Positions 1-6,542 of a DNA stretch of 34,562 nucleotides are shown piece after piece (within the stretch, counting starts at the first letter, position 1; the number at the start of each line of letters is the position of its first letter). The DNA is from Christensenella sp. UBA7703 (GTDB taxonomy: Bacteria > Bacillota > Clostridia > Christensenellales > CAG-138): contig DLGD01000023.1 in the NCBI GenBank assembly GCA_002482505.1, forward strand, positions 3,033 through 37,594, given 5' to 3'. Made by a program: the position numbers and the translations under genes. Below the pieces are notes generated by a model. It did not search any database. It had not been told where the DNA came from and saw only the letters and a list, made by a program, of their open reading frames with translations.

Positions 1-625
1 CCGTTGGCCTGCGTGTTCCAGCCGGTGAAATGTTTGCCGGTCGGAGCCGTGAAGCCGTTGCTCTTTGTCGTGTAGGTCGAGTTGTATTCCCGGTTCAGGT
101 CACTGCTCACTGAGCCGGTCCCGCCATTGGCGTTATACGAAACCGTAAAGGTGTCGTATGCCCATTGCGCATAGAGCGTCACGTTGCTTGTCACCGGGAA
201 GGTTGCGCCAGCCGCGTATGCGGTTCCCGATCCGTTGGCCTGCGTGTTCCAGCCTGAGAAGTGCTTGTGCGACGGAGCCGTGAAACCGTTGTTCTTCGTC
301 GTATAGGTCGAGTTATATTGCAGGTTTGTGTCGCTGCCCATCGACCCCGTTCCGGTGTTGGCATTATACGAAACCGTGAAAGTATCGTATGCCCATTGCG
401 CATACAGCGTCTTATCGCCGGAGATGGTGAAGGTTGCGCCTGCGGCATAGCTCGTGCCCGATCCGTTGGCTTGCGTGTTCCAGCCGGTGAAATGTTTGCC
501 GGTCGGAGCCGTGAAGCTATTGTTCTTCACCGTATAGGTCGAGTTGTTTGCGAGATTCGGGTCGGTCGTAGTCGACCCAGAGCCGTTGTTTGCGTCGTAG
601 GTCACCGTATAGGTGCTGTCTCTCC
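1..625 (-). repeat. Tandem 231-bp coding repeats (77-aa InlB B-repeat units)
   Basis: The same block starting CCGTTGGC(C/T)TGCGTGTTCCAG recurs at 1, 232 and 463, an exact period of 231 bp (77 codons). Over the first 60 bases the units at 1 and 463 differ at only 3 positions, while the middle unit at 232 differs more. The array runs off the left edge, so copy number is unknown. The repeats keep frame and encode near-identical beta-grasp-like modules. Confidence 0.9.
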
Positions 626-2120
626 AGACACCATACAGGGTAACATTGTGATCCGGCATATCAAACGTGCTGCCGGGCGAATAATCTGGAGATGATGCCC
701 ACCAAGTGAGACTCCATCCAAGGAACTGATGCCCGGGCCAATTCATGGTATTCTGCCCCAGCACCGTTACGATATTGTGTTCTGCATAGTCGTTCGAATC
801 GTTCGGCGCAGATCCGGTTCCTCCGAAGCCGTAGTTCCTGACATAATTCACTTCATGGAGGTCAAAGAACCAAGGCTGTTCGAACTTGACATATACCATA
901 TTGGTATTGCTCGAAGCGCTGATCGTCAAGGAATATATGCCGTTTCCTTCATATACATAATTCGTAAACTCACCGGCGCCGCCGTTGTTCTTAAAGAACC
1001 CCTTGAGCGCCCATCCGATGTTCGGAACAGCCTTGATCGTAATATCTTGATAAGTAGGATAGAGCTGGTTCGGGGTGATCACCGGATAGACCGGCGCAGT
1101 AATGGTCACAAGGTAGGCACTGCCTCCGCTGCCGACGTTTAAGTTCAGTTGCCAGCCCTTGCCCCAAACGGCTACCAGACTGGTGTTTTTCGTAACCGTA
1201 ATCGCAGAGCCAAGCTTGTAAGTCTCATTGGTCGCCGTGTCTTTCCAATAATAGAAGACCGGGTCGCTGTTCGGCGGAGTCAGCCCCGTCGGTGTCGGTA
1301 CGCTCAGAACGGTACCTGTATCAACCGTCTGCGATGTAGGGGGTGTTCCCGTCGTTCCGCCGCTTGTATATGTGACGGTGTACTGTTGAGTAGTCGGTGC
1401 AAGCAGGCCAAACGACATGATGCGTGCTCCTTCTATTGGAGCATACACCGCGTGAATGACAATGTTGAGTTCATCGCCGGTCACCGACAGATAGGCTTCG
1501 GAATCCCAACCATCAAATATCTGTGTATCCGGGTCGGGAATTCCCTTGTCTGAGGGTTCCTTCGCGCTTTGAAACTCTTTGACATTTTCTGTGCCGAGAA
1601 TCGTCTTGCCATCCGCGCCGCCCAGGAACGTGACTGTATAGTCGCGAAGCGGAGCATATTGCGCGGTAACGACCAGATCTTTGGTCACATTGTTAAACGC
1701 CACATCCCAGCCAACGAATCTCTCGCCGGCAGGAATGCCTTTGTCACTCGGCGCTGTGGCTGACCCGCCACTGAGGACAACTTCCGTTTTTAATACGCTC
1801 GTTTTGTCTGCGCCGCCTAAAAAAGTGACGGTGTATACATCCGAAAACTGCGCGTAAACGGATTCATTTTGATTTACGTTTTTATAGTTTCCAGTCCAGC
1901 CGGTAAATTGCTTACCATCCGGGGTAGGAACGCTTTCGGGCGGTGTTGCATTTTCGCCCGCATTCACCTGCTGTGTTTTGAGTGCGCTGTTCCCCCAACC
2001 GAAAAATGTGACTTCGAATGCGTCACTCGCTTCCGCAAGCGCGTAGCTTGGGAAGATCGTCAGGATCATTATGGCACTTAAAAACAGGCTGATGAACTTA
2101 TTCATTCGAATCTTCTTCAT
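1..2120 (-). CDS. Secreted multi-repeat surface protein with InlB B-type (Listeria-Bacteroides) repeats, 3' end outside window
   Basis: The frame is open from an ATG at 2120 to the window edge, giving the first 706 residues; the C-terminus is missing. An AGAAGG ribosome binding site precedes the start. Residues 1-29 form a signal peptide (MKK/R n-region, hydrophobic core, cleavage after ALA). Three shorter beta-type repeats follow (residues about 30-230, recurring TVTFLGGAD, FVGWD and AQYAP blocks). A more divergent stretch comes next (about 240-500). From about residue 500 there are 77-residue InlB B-repeats with the hallmark YTVTYDANNGSG, HFTGWNTQANGSGT and TLYAQWAYDTF elements. Such repeats (Flg_new/PF09479 type) are known from secreted or cell-wall adhesins of Bacillota. 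Adhesion or matrix contact is an inference. The anchor (LPXTG, SLH or other) would lie beyond the edge. Confidence 0.88.
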   Translation of the reverse strand, partial: MKKIRMNKFISLFLSAIMILTIFPSYALAEASDAFEVTFFGWGNSALKTQQVNAGENATPPESVPTPDGKQFTGWTGNYKNVNQNESVYAQFSDVYTVTFLGGADKTSVLKTEVVLSGGSATAPSDKGIPAGERFVGWDVAFNNVTKDLVVTAQYAPLRDYTVTFLGGADGKTILGTENVKEFQSAKEPSDKGIPDPDTQIFDGWDSEAYLSVTGDELNIVIHAVYAPIEGARIMSFGLLAPTTQQYTVTYTSGGTTGTPPTSQTVDTGTVLSVPTPTGLTPPNSDPVFYYWKDTATNETYKLGSAITVTKNTSLVAVWGKGWQLNLNVGSGGSAYLVTITAPVYPVITPNQLYPTYQDITIKAVPNIGWALKGFFKNNGGAGEFTNYVYEGNGIYSLTISASSNTNMVYVKFEQPWFFDLHEVNYVRNYGFGGTGSAPNDSNDYAEHNIVTVLGQNTMNWPGHQFLGWSLTWWASSPDYSPGSTFDMPDHNVTLYGVWRDSTYTVTYDANNGSGSTTTDPNLANNSTYTVKNNSFTAPTGKHFTGWNTQANGSGTSYAAGATFTISGDKTLYAQWAYDTFTVSYNANTGTGSMGSDTNLQYNSTYTTKNNGFTAPSHKHFSGWNTQANGSGTAYAAGATFPVTSNVTLYAQWAYDTFTVSYNANGGTGSVSSDLNREYNSTYTTKSNGFTAPTGKHFTGWNTQAN

Positions 2121-2184
2121 ACTGTGCGCCTTCTTTCAAATATTTGGGGTTCACTCTGTCTCTCATCTATCTTTACGATAACAT

Positions 2185-2190
2185 ATTATA
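2185..2190 (-). promoter_or_regulatory. Candidate -10 box (TATAAT) for the surface-protein gene
   Basis: On the minus strand a perfect TATAAT lies about 65 bases before the ATG at 2120, in a very AT-rich tract. No convincing TTGACA-like -35 is seen at the right distance, so this is a candidate only. Confidence 0.35.
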
Positions 2191-2289
2191 TGAAACGCCC
2201 ATTACTTCGTTGTTATTTTTCGGCATTACTTTTTTTATATTATTACTGTTTTTATTTGTTATATGATGCCAATTTTTATGTAAAGCAGG

Positions 2290-2324
2290 ATGTAACCGTG
2301 TAAAAGTTACATTGACGTTACGTC
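2290..2324. promoter_or_regulatory. Two adjacent inverted repeats upstream of the surface-protein promoter
   Basis: ATGTAAC (2290-2296) and GTTACAT (2306-2312) form a perfect 7-bp inverted repeat with a 9-base spacer. Directly next to it GACGT-T-ACGTC (2314-2324) is an 11-bp palindrome. They lie about 100-140 bp upstream of the candidate -10 box. This could be an operator or activator site; function is inferred from position and symmetry only. Confidence 0.3.
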
Positions 2325-2907
2325 TTTTGTGAGAATACCATGAAAATGCGCGGATCGGCGATGCTAAGCCTGTTAAGCGCATCCATACCGGTCAAGCAGC
2401 TGAGTATGAAAACCTTATGCATTAGTGACGAAATCCACCCCGTTTTCGCTCGTGTCGAATTCTCATAAGAATGGATACGTTGTTACAAAACGGTTTGGAT
2501 AGAACGCTTGATTCGGCCGTATCTTTCAAAATTGAAATGGAAATTTGTTACGATCTGGAAAGCTGTGGTGAAAAATCGGCGTGCGGCATTTAAGCCAAGT
2601 GATCTTGCATCCTACGCCCTATGGTAGTTCTCAAAACGCGTCTTCACTCCATTTCGTCCGATAGAAAATCACCCGCGGCCAAGCCTGACAGATAGCACGA
2701 ATTTAATCATCCTCCCCCGCATGCAGAACATGGAATCTTTATATGATCCGCATCCCGCATTGATCGATTGCTTGTAGAATTCTTCCCAAATCTGACATGA
2801 TTTGTTGTTGTCGGGTTCATGAATCTCTGGTAAAGTAAGAGTGTTGAACTGCATGGTTCGAACGAAATTGTTTTCCCATTATTCTCTATTTCGAGCCATG
2901 CAACCGA

Positions 2908-2931
2908 AGGGCGCTCCGAGAGGAGCGCCCT
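2908..2931. other. Strong GC-rich hairpin, GAGA loop on the plus strand (possible tetR terminator)
   Basis: AGGGCGCTCC and GGAGCGCCCT form a perfect 10-bp stem around a GAGA loop. It lies about 110 bases downstream of the tetR stop. There is no clear T-run on the minus strand and only a weak one (ACTATTTT) on the plus strand, so a terminator role is uncertain. Confidence 0.4.
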
Positions 2932-3042
2932 GACTATTTTGCTACCGAATCGATAGAAAGATTTTCGAATAACTGCCGAAATCACAAATCCCTCGCAAAG
3001 GGTTTGTTGTGGTGGTGCACAAAAAAGGACATGATAATCGTC

Positions 3043-3615
3043 CTACCCGTTTGCGGTATGAAGAAACACGGAGTTGGGGCTGAACATCAGATTTTCAGTC
3101 AAGTCCGCAAGAAACTCAACCGGTTCTTCCATCCCCCGCGCAATCCATGTTTCAATCACGCTCACGAGCACCGCAGAGATCAGCGCCGCGATATAAGGAT
3201 GCATCCGCTCATCCAACGACGTTTGGGGTAGCCCGGATAGAAGATTGCTTCTTTCTATATAATCTGAAATGCTTTGGTGCGCAAATCGAAACAGACCACG
3301 CTCATGAAAGAGAAGCAGCATTTCACGGTTTTCCAAAACAACTTTGAACGCGATGATCAACATCTCTTTTACACTCATCTGCGTCAGGTCAACCATGGAC
3401 TCCAGCCCGCCGGTAAAGTCTTCAATCAAGAACCGCACCAGAGCATCCTTTGTTGGAAAGCGATTATAAAATGTCTTTCGCACCACGTCCGCGCGCTTAC
3501 AGATCTCCGTCACGGATATCTCCTCAAAATCACGCTCTCGAATCAGGGATAAGAACGCATCCGCGATCGCTCTTTGCGATCGCTGCGCGACGCTGTTCAC
3601 CTGCTCTTTCTGCAT
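3043..3615 (-). CDS. TetR/AcrR-family transcriptional regulator
   Basis: The product is 190 residues, the normal size for TetR repressors. An N-terminal helix-turn-helix is visible at about residues 33-52 (ISVTEICKRADVVRKTFYNRF), with the family's typical F-Y-x-x-F ending followed by K-x-x-L. The rest is the helical ligand-binding and dimerisation domain, which is not conserved enough to name a ligand. The gene is transcribed divergently from the SDR/AttH pair starting at 3736, the usual arrangement for a local repressor of a neighbouring enzyme operon. The shared intergenic region contains overlapping promoters and a palindrome (3705-3720), suggesting that it represses both directions. The ribosome binding site (GGGGGA) is weak. 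Confidence 0.9.
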   Translation of the reverse strand: MQKEQVNSVAQRSQRAIADAFLSLIRERDFEEISVTEICKRADVVRKTFYNRFPTKDALVRFLIEDFTGGLESMVDLTQMSVKEMLIIAFKVVLENREMLLLFHERGLFRFAHQSISDYIERSNLLSGLPQTSLDERMHPYIAALISAVLVSVIETWIARGMEEPVEFLADLTENLMFSPNSVFLHTANG

Positions 3616-3644
3616 TACTCACATCCCCCGCTTTGTGTAAGTTA

Positions 3645-3657
3645 CGCGTCAGACGCG
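3645..3657. promoter_or_regulatory. Perfect 13-bp palindrome in the tetR leader
   Basis: CGCGTC-A-GACGCG is perfectly symmetric and lies between the SDR -35 box and the tetR start codon. It may be a second operator or an RNA hairpin in the tetR leader. Confidence 0.3.
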
Positions 3658-3665
3658 CAATTCCG

Positions 3666-3693
3666 TTGATTTCACCCAAATCGAGTATATAAT
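3666..3693 (+). promoter_or_regulatory. Candidate promoter of the SDR-AttH operon
   Basis: TTGATT (3666-3671) and a perfect TATAAT (3688-3693) are separated by 16 bases. Transcription would start near 3700, just before or within the palindrome at 3705-3720. The promoter overlaps the divergent tetR promoter. Confidence 0.6.
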
Positions 3694-3712
3694 AAAATCA
3701 TAACTTATACAA
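3684..3712 (-). promoter_or_regulatory. Candidate tetR promoter
   Basis: On the minus strand TTGTAT (3712-3707) and TATACT (3689-3684) are separated by 17 bases, a good sigma-A spacing. The -35 box lies inside the palindrome at 3705-3720, consistent with autorepression. Confidence 0.5.
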
Positions 3713-3720
3713 TTGTGTAA
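3705..3720. promoter_or_regulatory. Candidate TetR operator palindrome
   Basis: TTATACAATTGTGTAA is a 16-bp palindrome with 7 of 8 positions matched. It covers the start region of the SDR promoter and the -35 box of the tetR promoter. The same half-site TTGTGTAA recurs at 3633-3640, in the tetR leader. Position and symmetry fit a TetR operator acting on both promoters. Confidence 0.5.
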
Positions 3721-3735
3721 ATGCGAGGTTGTTTT

Positions 3736-4785
3736 ATGTCCGACTGTCTCTATCTGCTGACCGGCGCCACTGGTCTTCTGGGCGGAAATATTGTGCGCGC
3801 GCTGGTCGATCGCGGTGACGCGGTCTGCGCGCTCGTCATGCGCGGCGACCCTGCGGCTGCCAGCCTGCCGGAGGGAGTGCGCCTGATCGAAGGTGACCTG
3901 CTGGATCTGGAAGCGCTGGAACGGTTTTTCACCGCTCCCGGCCCCGCAGCACGCGTCGTCATCCATGCCGCGAGCATCGTAACACTCGACCCGCGCCCAA
4001 GCGAGAAGGTGCGCGCGGTTAACGTTGACGGCACCCGCAACATCGTTTCGCAGTGTATCAAACACAATGTCCGAAAGCTGGTCTACATCAGTTCAACCAG
4101 CGTCATCCCCGAACTCCCCGCAGGGCAAACGATCTGCGAGATCGACCGATACAGCCCGGAATCCCTTGTGGGTTATTATGCGCAGACAAAGGCGATGGCA
4201 ACCGAGCTCGTGATGAAAGCAGTGCGCGAACAAGAGCTGAATGCCTCTATTGTTTGCCCAAGCGGCATCTTCGGACCAAACGACTACGGTTTCGGGCTCA
4301 TCACGAGCTGCGTGACCATGGTGGCACGCGGTCATTTGCCGGTTACCATCGGTGGTACCTTCAATTCAGTGGACGCGCGCGATCTTGCAGCGGGCATTCT
4401 CGCCTGCGTTGAGCGGGGTCGGGCGGGAGAAGCCTATATTATGGCAAGCCGCTGCTATACGTTTGTACAGCTCATCGAAGCCATCCAAGTAGCTGCTGAC
4501 AAGCAAAAAAAACTCCCCTTTCTGCCGCTGTGGCTTATCCGCCCGTTTGCAGGGCTCGGCTCGCTCTACGGCAAGCTCACGCGCCGCCCCGCGTGGTTTA
4601 GCAGCTTTACGATCTATAATTTGGAGCGCAACAACGACTACTCTTTTGAAAAGGCGGAGCGCGAGCTTGGATTTCGTTGCCGTCCACTCGTTCAGTCAAT
4701 CCGGGATACCATTGCATGGCTCGAACAAGAGGGCAAGCTCATGCCCCGTCAGGCGATTTCCGACCCAGCGCGAAAGAACGCATAG
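3736..4785 (+). CDS. NAD(P)-dependent extended SDR epimerase/reductase
   Basis: The product is 349 residues. The Rossmann motif TGATGLLGGNIV is at residues 9-20 (GxxGxxG), DGTRNI near 99, a YISSTS strand near 117-122, and the catalytic YxxxK is Y148/K152. The pattern resembles the dihydroflavonol-4-reductase/HpnA-like branch of extended SDRs, which oxidise or reduce hydroxyl or keto groups of small molecules. The start chosen is ATG 3736, preceded by GAGG at 7-base spacing; an in-frame ATG at 3721 lacks a site. The downstream AttH-like gene starts 11 bases after the stop and its ribosome binding site overlaps the stop codon, so the two are co-transcribed. Substrate unknown. Likely repressed by the divergent TetR. 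Confidence 0.88.
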   Translation: MSDCLYLLTGATGLLGGNIVRALVDRGDAVCALVMRGDPAAASLPEGVRLIEGDLLDLEALERFFTAPGPAARVVIHAASIVTLDPRPSEKVRAVNVDGTRNIVSQCIKHNVRKLVYISSTSVIPELPAGQTICEIDRYSPESLVGYYAQTKAMATELVMKAVREQELNASIVCPSGIFGPNDYGFGLITSCVTMVARGHLPVTIGGTFNSVDARDLAAGILACVERGRAGEAYIMASRCYTFVQLIEAIQVAADKQKKLPFLPLWLIRPFAGLGSLYGKLTRRPAWFSSFTIYNLERNNDYSFEKAERELGFRCRPLVQSIRDTIAWLEQEGKLMPRQAISDPARKNA

Positions 4786-4796
4786 GAGAATAAAAC

Positions 4797-5789
4797 ATGG
4801 GAAGCATCGTCTATACCGAAGGCACCGGAATTCCGCACAGAAGCTTTGAGGATGCGTTTCTGACGCACAAGCAGTGCAGTGAGTGGTGGTATGCAACCGG
4901 CTATCTCGCGGATGAAGCGGGTAACCGATTCTCGTTTCAATACACGCTCGCGCAAATTCGAATTCTCGGCATCCAATTTCACATGCTCTTGACCGCCGTG
5001 ACGGACCTGCAAACCGGGCGCCACTATTATGCGCAGCATCAGTCGTTTTTCGGCAAGGGCATCACAAGTAACCTGCAGGAAACATCCTTTGGCAATCTTG
5101 CAAGCATTCGCTACACACCAAACACCGTGAGTACCTTTGGCGATATGGAGCTTTCGATGCATGCAACGGAATATGATCTACAACTGTCTATGCAAGCGAA
5201 AAAGCCGCCCGTCTGGCACTGCGCGGACGGCACGCTACAGATGGGTGTTCTCGACGATCCAAATCAGATTACCTACTACTATTCGCTGACCAACCTTTCC
5301 GCAAACGGCGTGCTGCATCTAGACGGCAAGGAGCACCGCGTCAGCGGAAAAGCGTGGTTTGACCGTCAAGGCGGGCCTTGCCGGCTGACCAACCCGCTGA
5401 CCAACTGGGAGTGGTTCTCCTTTCGCTTCTTCGACGAGGAGGAGATCATGCTCTTCTCCTTCCCACGAACCGGCTATCGGGACGGCACCTATATCCGTAG
5501 CGATGGCAGCAGGCAGCGCCTGAACGAATACGAGATCGAGCCGTTGGGCTACGTCACCGATACTGCGACCGGGTATCGTTTTTCGAATGGATGGCGGGTC
5601 ACGATGACCAGCGGCAAGGCAAAAGAGTATCTGGTGCAGCCCGTTTCGGAAGGACAGCTGAATCTGTTTTTCTTCGAACTTCTTGCCGATGTGATCGATC
5701 CGGGCGGAAACCACGTTGGCTACTGCGTGGTAGAACTGCTGCCCGGCGCAAGAAACAAGCGGATCAAACCGTGGCTCGCGCTCAAATAG
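4797..5789 (+). CDS. AttH/CrtC-like (hydroxyneurosporene synthase-family) lipocalin-fold protein
   Basis: The product is 330 residues. It shows the AttH/CrtC signature: SEWWYATGYL at residues 28-37 with F-x-x-Q-Y-T-L following, and the second-domain motif SGKAWFDRQGG at 183-193 followed by a WEWFSFRF strand. Family members have two lipocalin-like barrels; CrtC hydrates carotenoid double bonds, while most others have unknown roles. No signal peptide is visible. The partner SDR upstream suggests joint modification of a hydrophobic small molecule (terpenoid or lipid), which is inference. The AGGAGA ribosome binding site overlaps the SDR stop. No carotenoid genes lie in the window, so a true carotenoid hydratase activity is doubtful. 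Confidence 0.75.
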   Translation: MGSIVYTEGTGIPHRSFEDAFLTHKQCSEWWYATGYLADEAGNRFSFQYTLAQIRILGIQFHMLLTAVTDLQTGRHYYAQHQSFFGKGITSNLQETSFGNLASIRYTPNTVSTFGDMELSMHATEYDLQLSMQAKKPPVWHCADGTLQMGVLDDPNQITYYYSLTNLSANGVLHLDGKEHRVSGKAWFDRQGGPCRLTNPLTNWEWFSFRFFDEEEIMLFSFPRTGYRDGTYIRSDGSRQRLNEYEIEPLGYVTDTATGYRFSNGWRVTMTSGKAKEYLVQPVSEGQLNLFFFELLADVIDPGGNHVGYCVVELLPGARNKRIKPWLALK

Positions 5790-5970
5790 TAAACGCGCGA
5801 CAAAGCACAAAACGGCGGTGTTGGGCTCATATTCTTTATGATTCAGCCGCAATTTACGCTGCATGGTAGCTCTCTACGCCGCATGGTAGCATACATTCTG
5901 CCGTTTTACCTTACCTGTCAACCGTCAACCGCTTACGAGAGAAGCATCCCAACAACAAAATCTCCGTTCA

Positions 5971-6015
5971 AACCAAAAACACCCGGTCAGCTTTTCGCTG
6001 CCGAGTGTTATTTGT
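5971..6015. terminator. Bidirectional terminator between convergent attH-like gene and gtrA
   Basis: AACACCCGGTCAGC (5978-5991) pairs imperfectly with GCTGCCGAGTGTT (5997-6009). On the minus strand the stem is followed by TTTTTGGTTT, a fair T-run for gtrA; on the plus strand ATTTGTT follows. It sits between the convergent stops at 5789 and 6028. Confidence 0.65.
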
Positions 6016-6027
6016 TGGATTCAAACG

Positions 6028-6534
6028 TCAGTTGTTTCGCATGATCACATACTTATTCATCGGAAATTGTATCAGCATGGAGATCGTCATATTGATGAGC
6101 TTCATCGCAAAATCTCCTGCTGTCGCGCCGAGTATGCCAGCAATTGGCGCGCGCAGCAGTGTCGGCAAATACAACTGCACAAAATAGACACCGACGACCA
6201 TGACCGCGTAAAGAGCGGCGCTTGTGGCAGGGTTGTTGTTCGCCTTGAACGTTGTCTTGCGCTGCAGGAAAAAGTTAAACGTCTGCGAAATGGCAAACGA
6301 AGCCGCAAACGCGCCAAAGGCAGTCAGCCCGCCGTTTTCGACTGAGTACCGGAACGGGCCAAAGAAAAACGGTTGCATCCGATACGGCGCAAGCAGCCAG
6401 AAGTTGAAAAGCACAAACGTACCAAGATCGACCAGCGTCGTGATTCCGCTCATGAGCGTGAACACGATAAACTGCCAAAGCCCTTTGTGCCGTTCCTTCC
6501 AGAGGGTAAACGCGCCTTGTTTTCGTTCTTCCAT
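6028..6534 (-). CDS. GtrA-family membrane protein
   Basis: The product is 168 residues with four hydrophobic segments, the size and topology of GtrA/DPMS-like proteins. The diagnostic cytoplasmic loop NFFLQRKTTFKANN lies between the second and third segments. GtrA proteins are thought to help move or process undecaprenyl-phosphate-linked sugars used to glycosylate cell-surface polymers. The gene follows the GH3 stop by 8 bases and its ribosome binding site (AAGGAAG) overlaps that stop, so it is the last gene of the PAP2-GH3-GH3-GtrA unit. With PAP2 it points to lipid-linked carbohydrate work. No glycosyltransferase is present nearby, so its partner must be encoded elsewhere. Confidence 0.85.
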   Translation of the reverse strand: MEERKQGAFTLWKERHKGLWQFIVFTLMSGITTLVDLGTFVLFNFWLLAPYRMQPFFFGPFRYSVENGGLTAFGAFAASFAISQTFNFFLQRKTTFKANNNPATSAALYAVMVVGVYFVQLYLPTLLRAPIAGILGATAGDFAMKLINMTISMLIQFPMNKYVIMRNN

Positions 6535-6542
6535 ATTCTTCC

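Larger units (their letters stand above)
2121..3042. other. AT-rich non-coding stretch between the surface protein and tetR
   Basis: About 0.9 kb without a convincing gene. Short open frames exist on both strands but none has a good ribosome binding site or recognisable protein sequence. The part near 2160-2350 is strikingly AT-rich and probably carries the surface-protein promoter. A strong hairpin sits at 2908-2931. No tRNA, riboswitch or insertion-sequence end was recognised; decayed gene remnants cannot be excluded. Confidence 0.6.

Noticed and set aside
1..625. CRISPR-like array
   Set aside because: The 231-bp units are in-frame coding repeats of a surface protein, with no short repeats or unique spacers.
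2707..2985. 92-codon minus-strand frame in the left intergenic region
   Set aside because: It runs through the strong hairpin at 2908-2931, has no good ribosome binding site and gives an unrecognisable protein.
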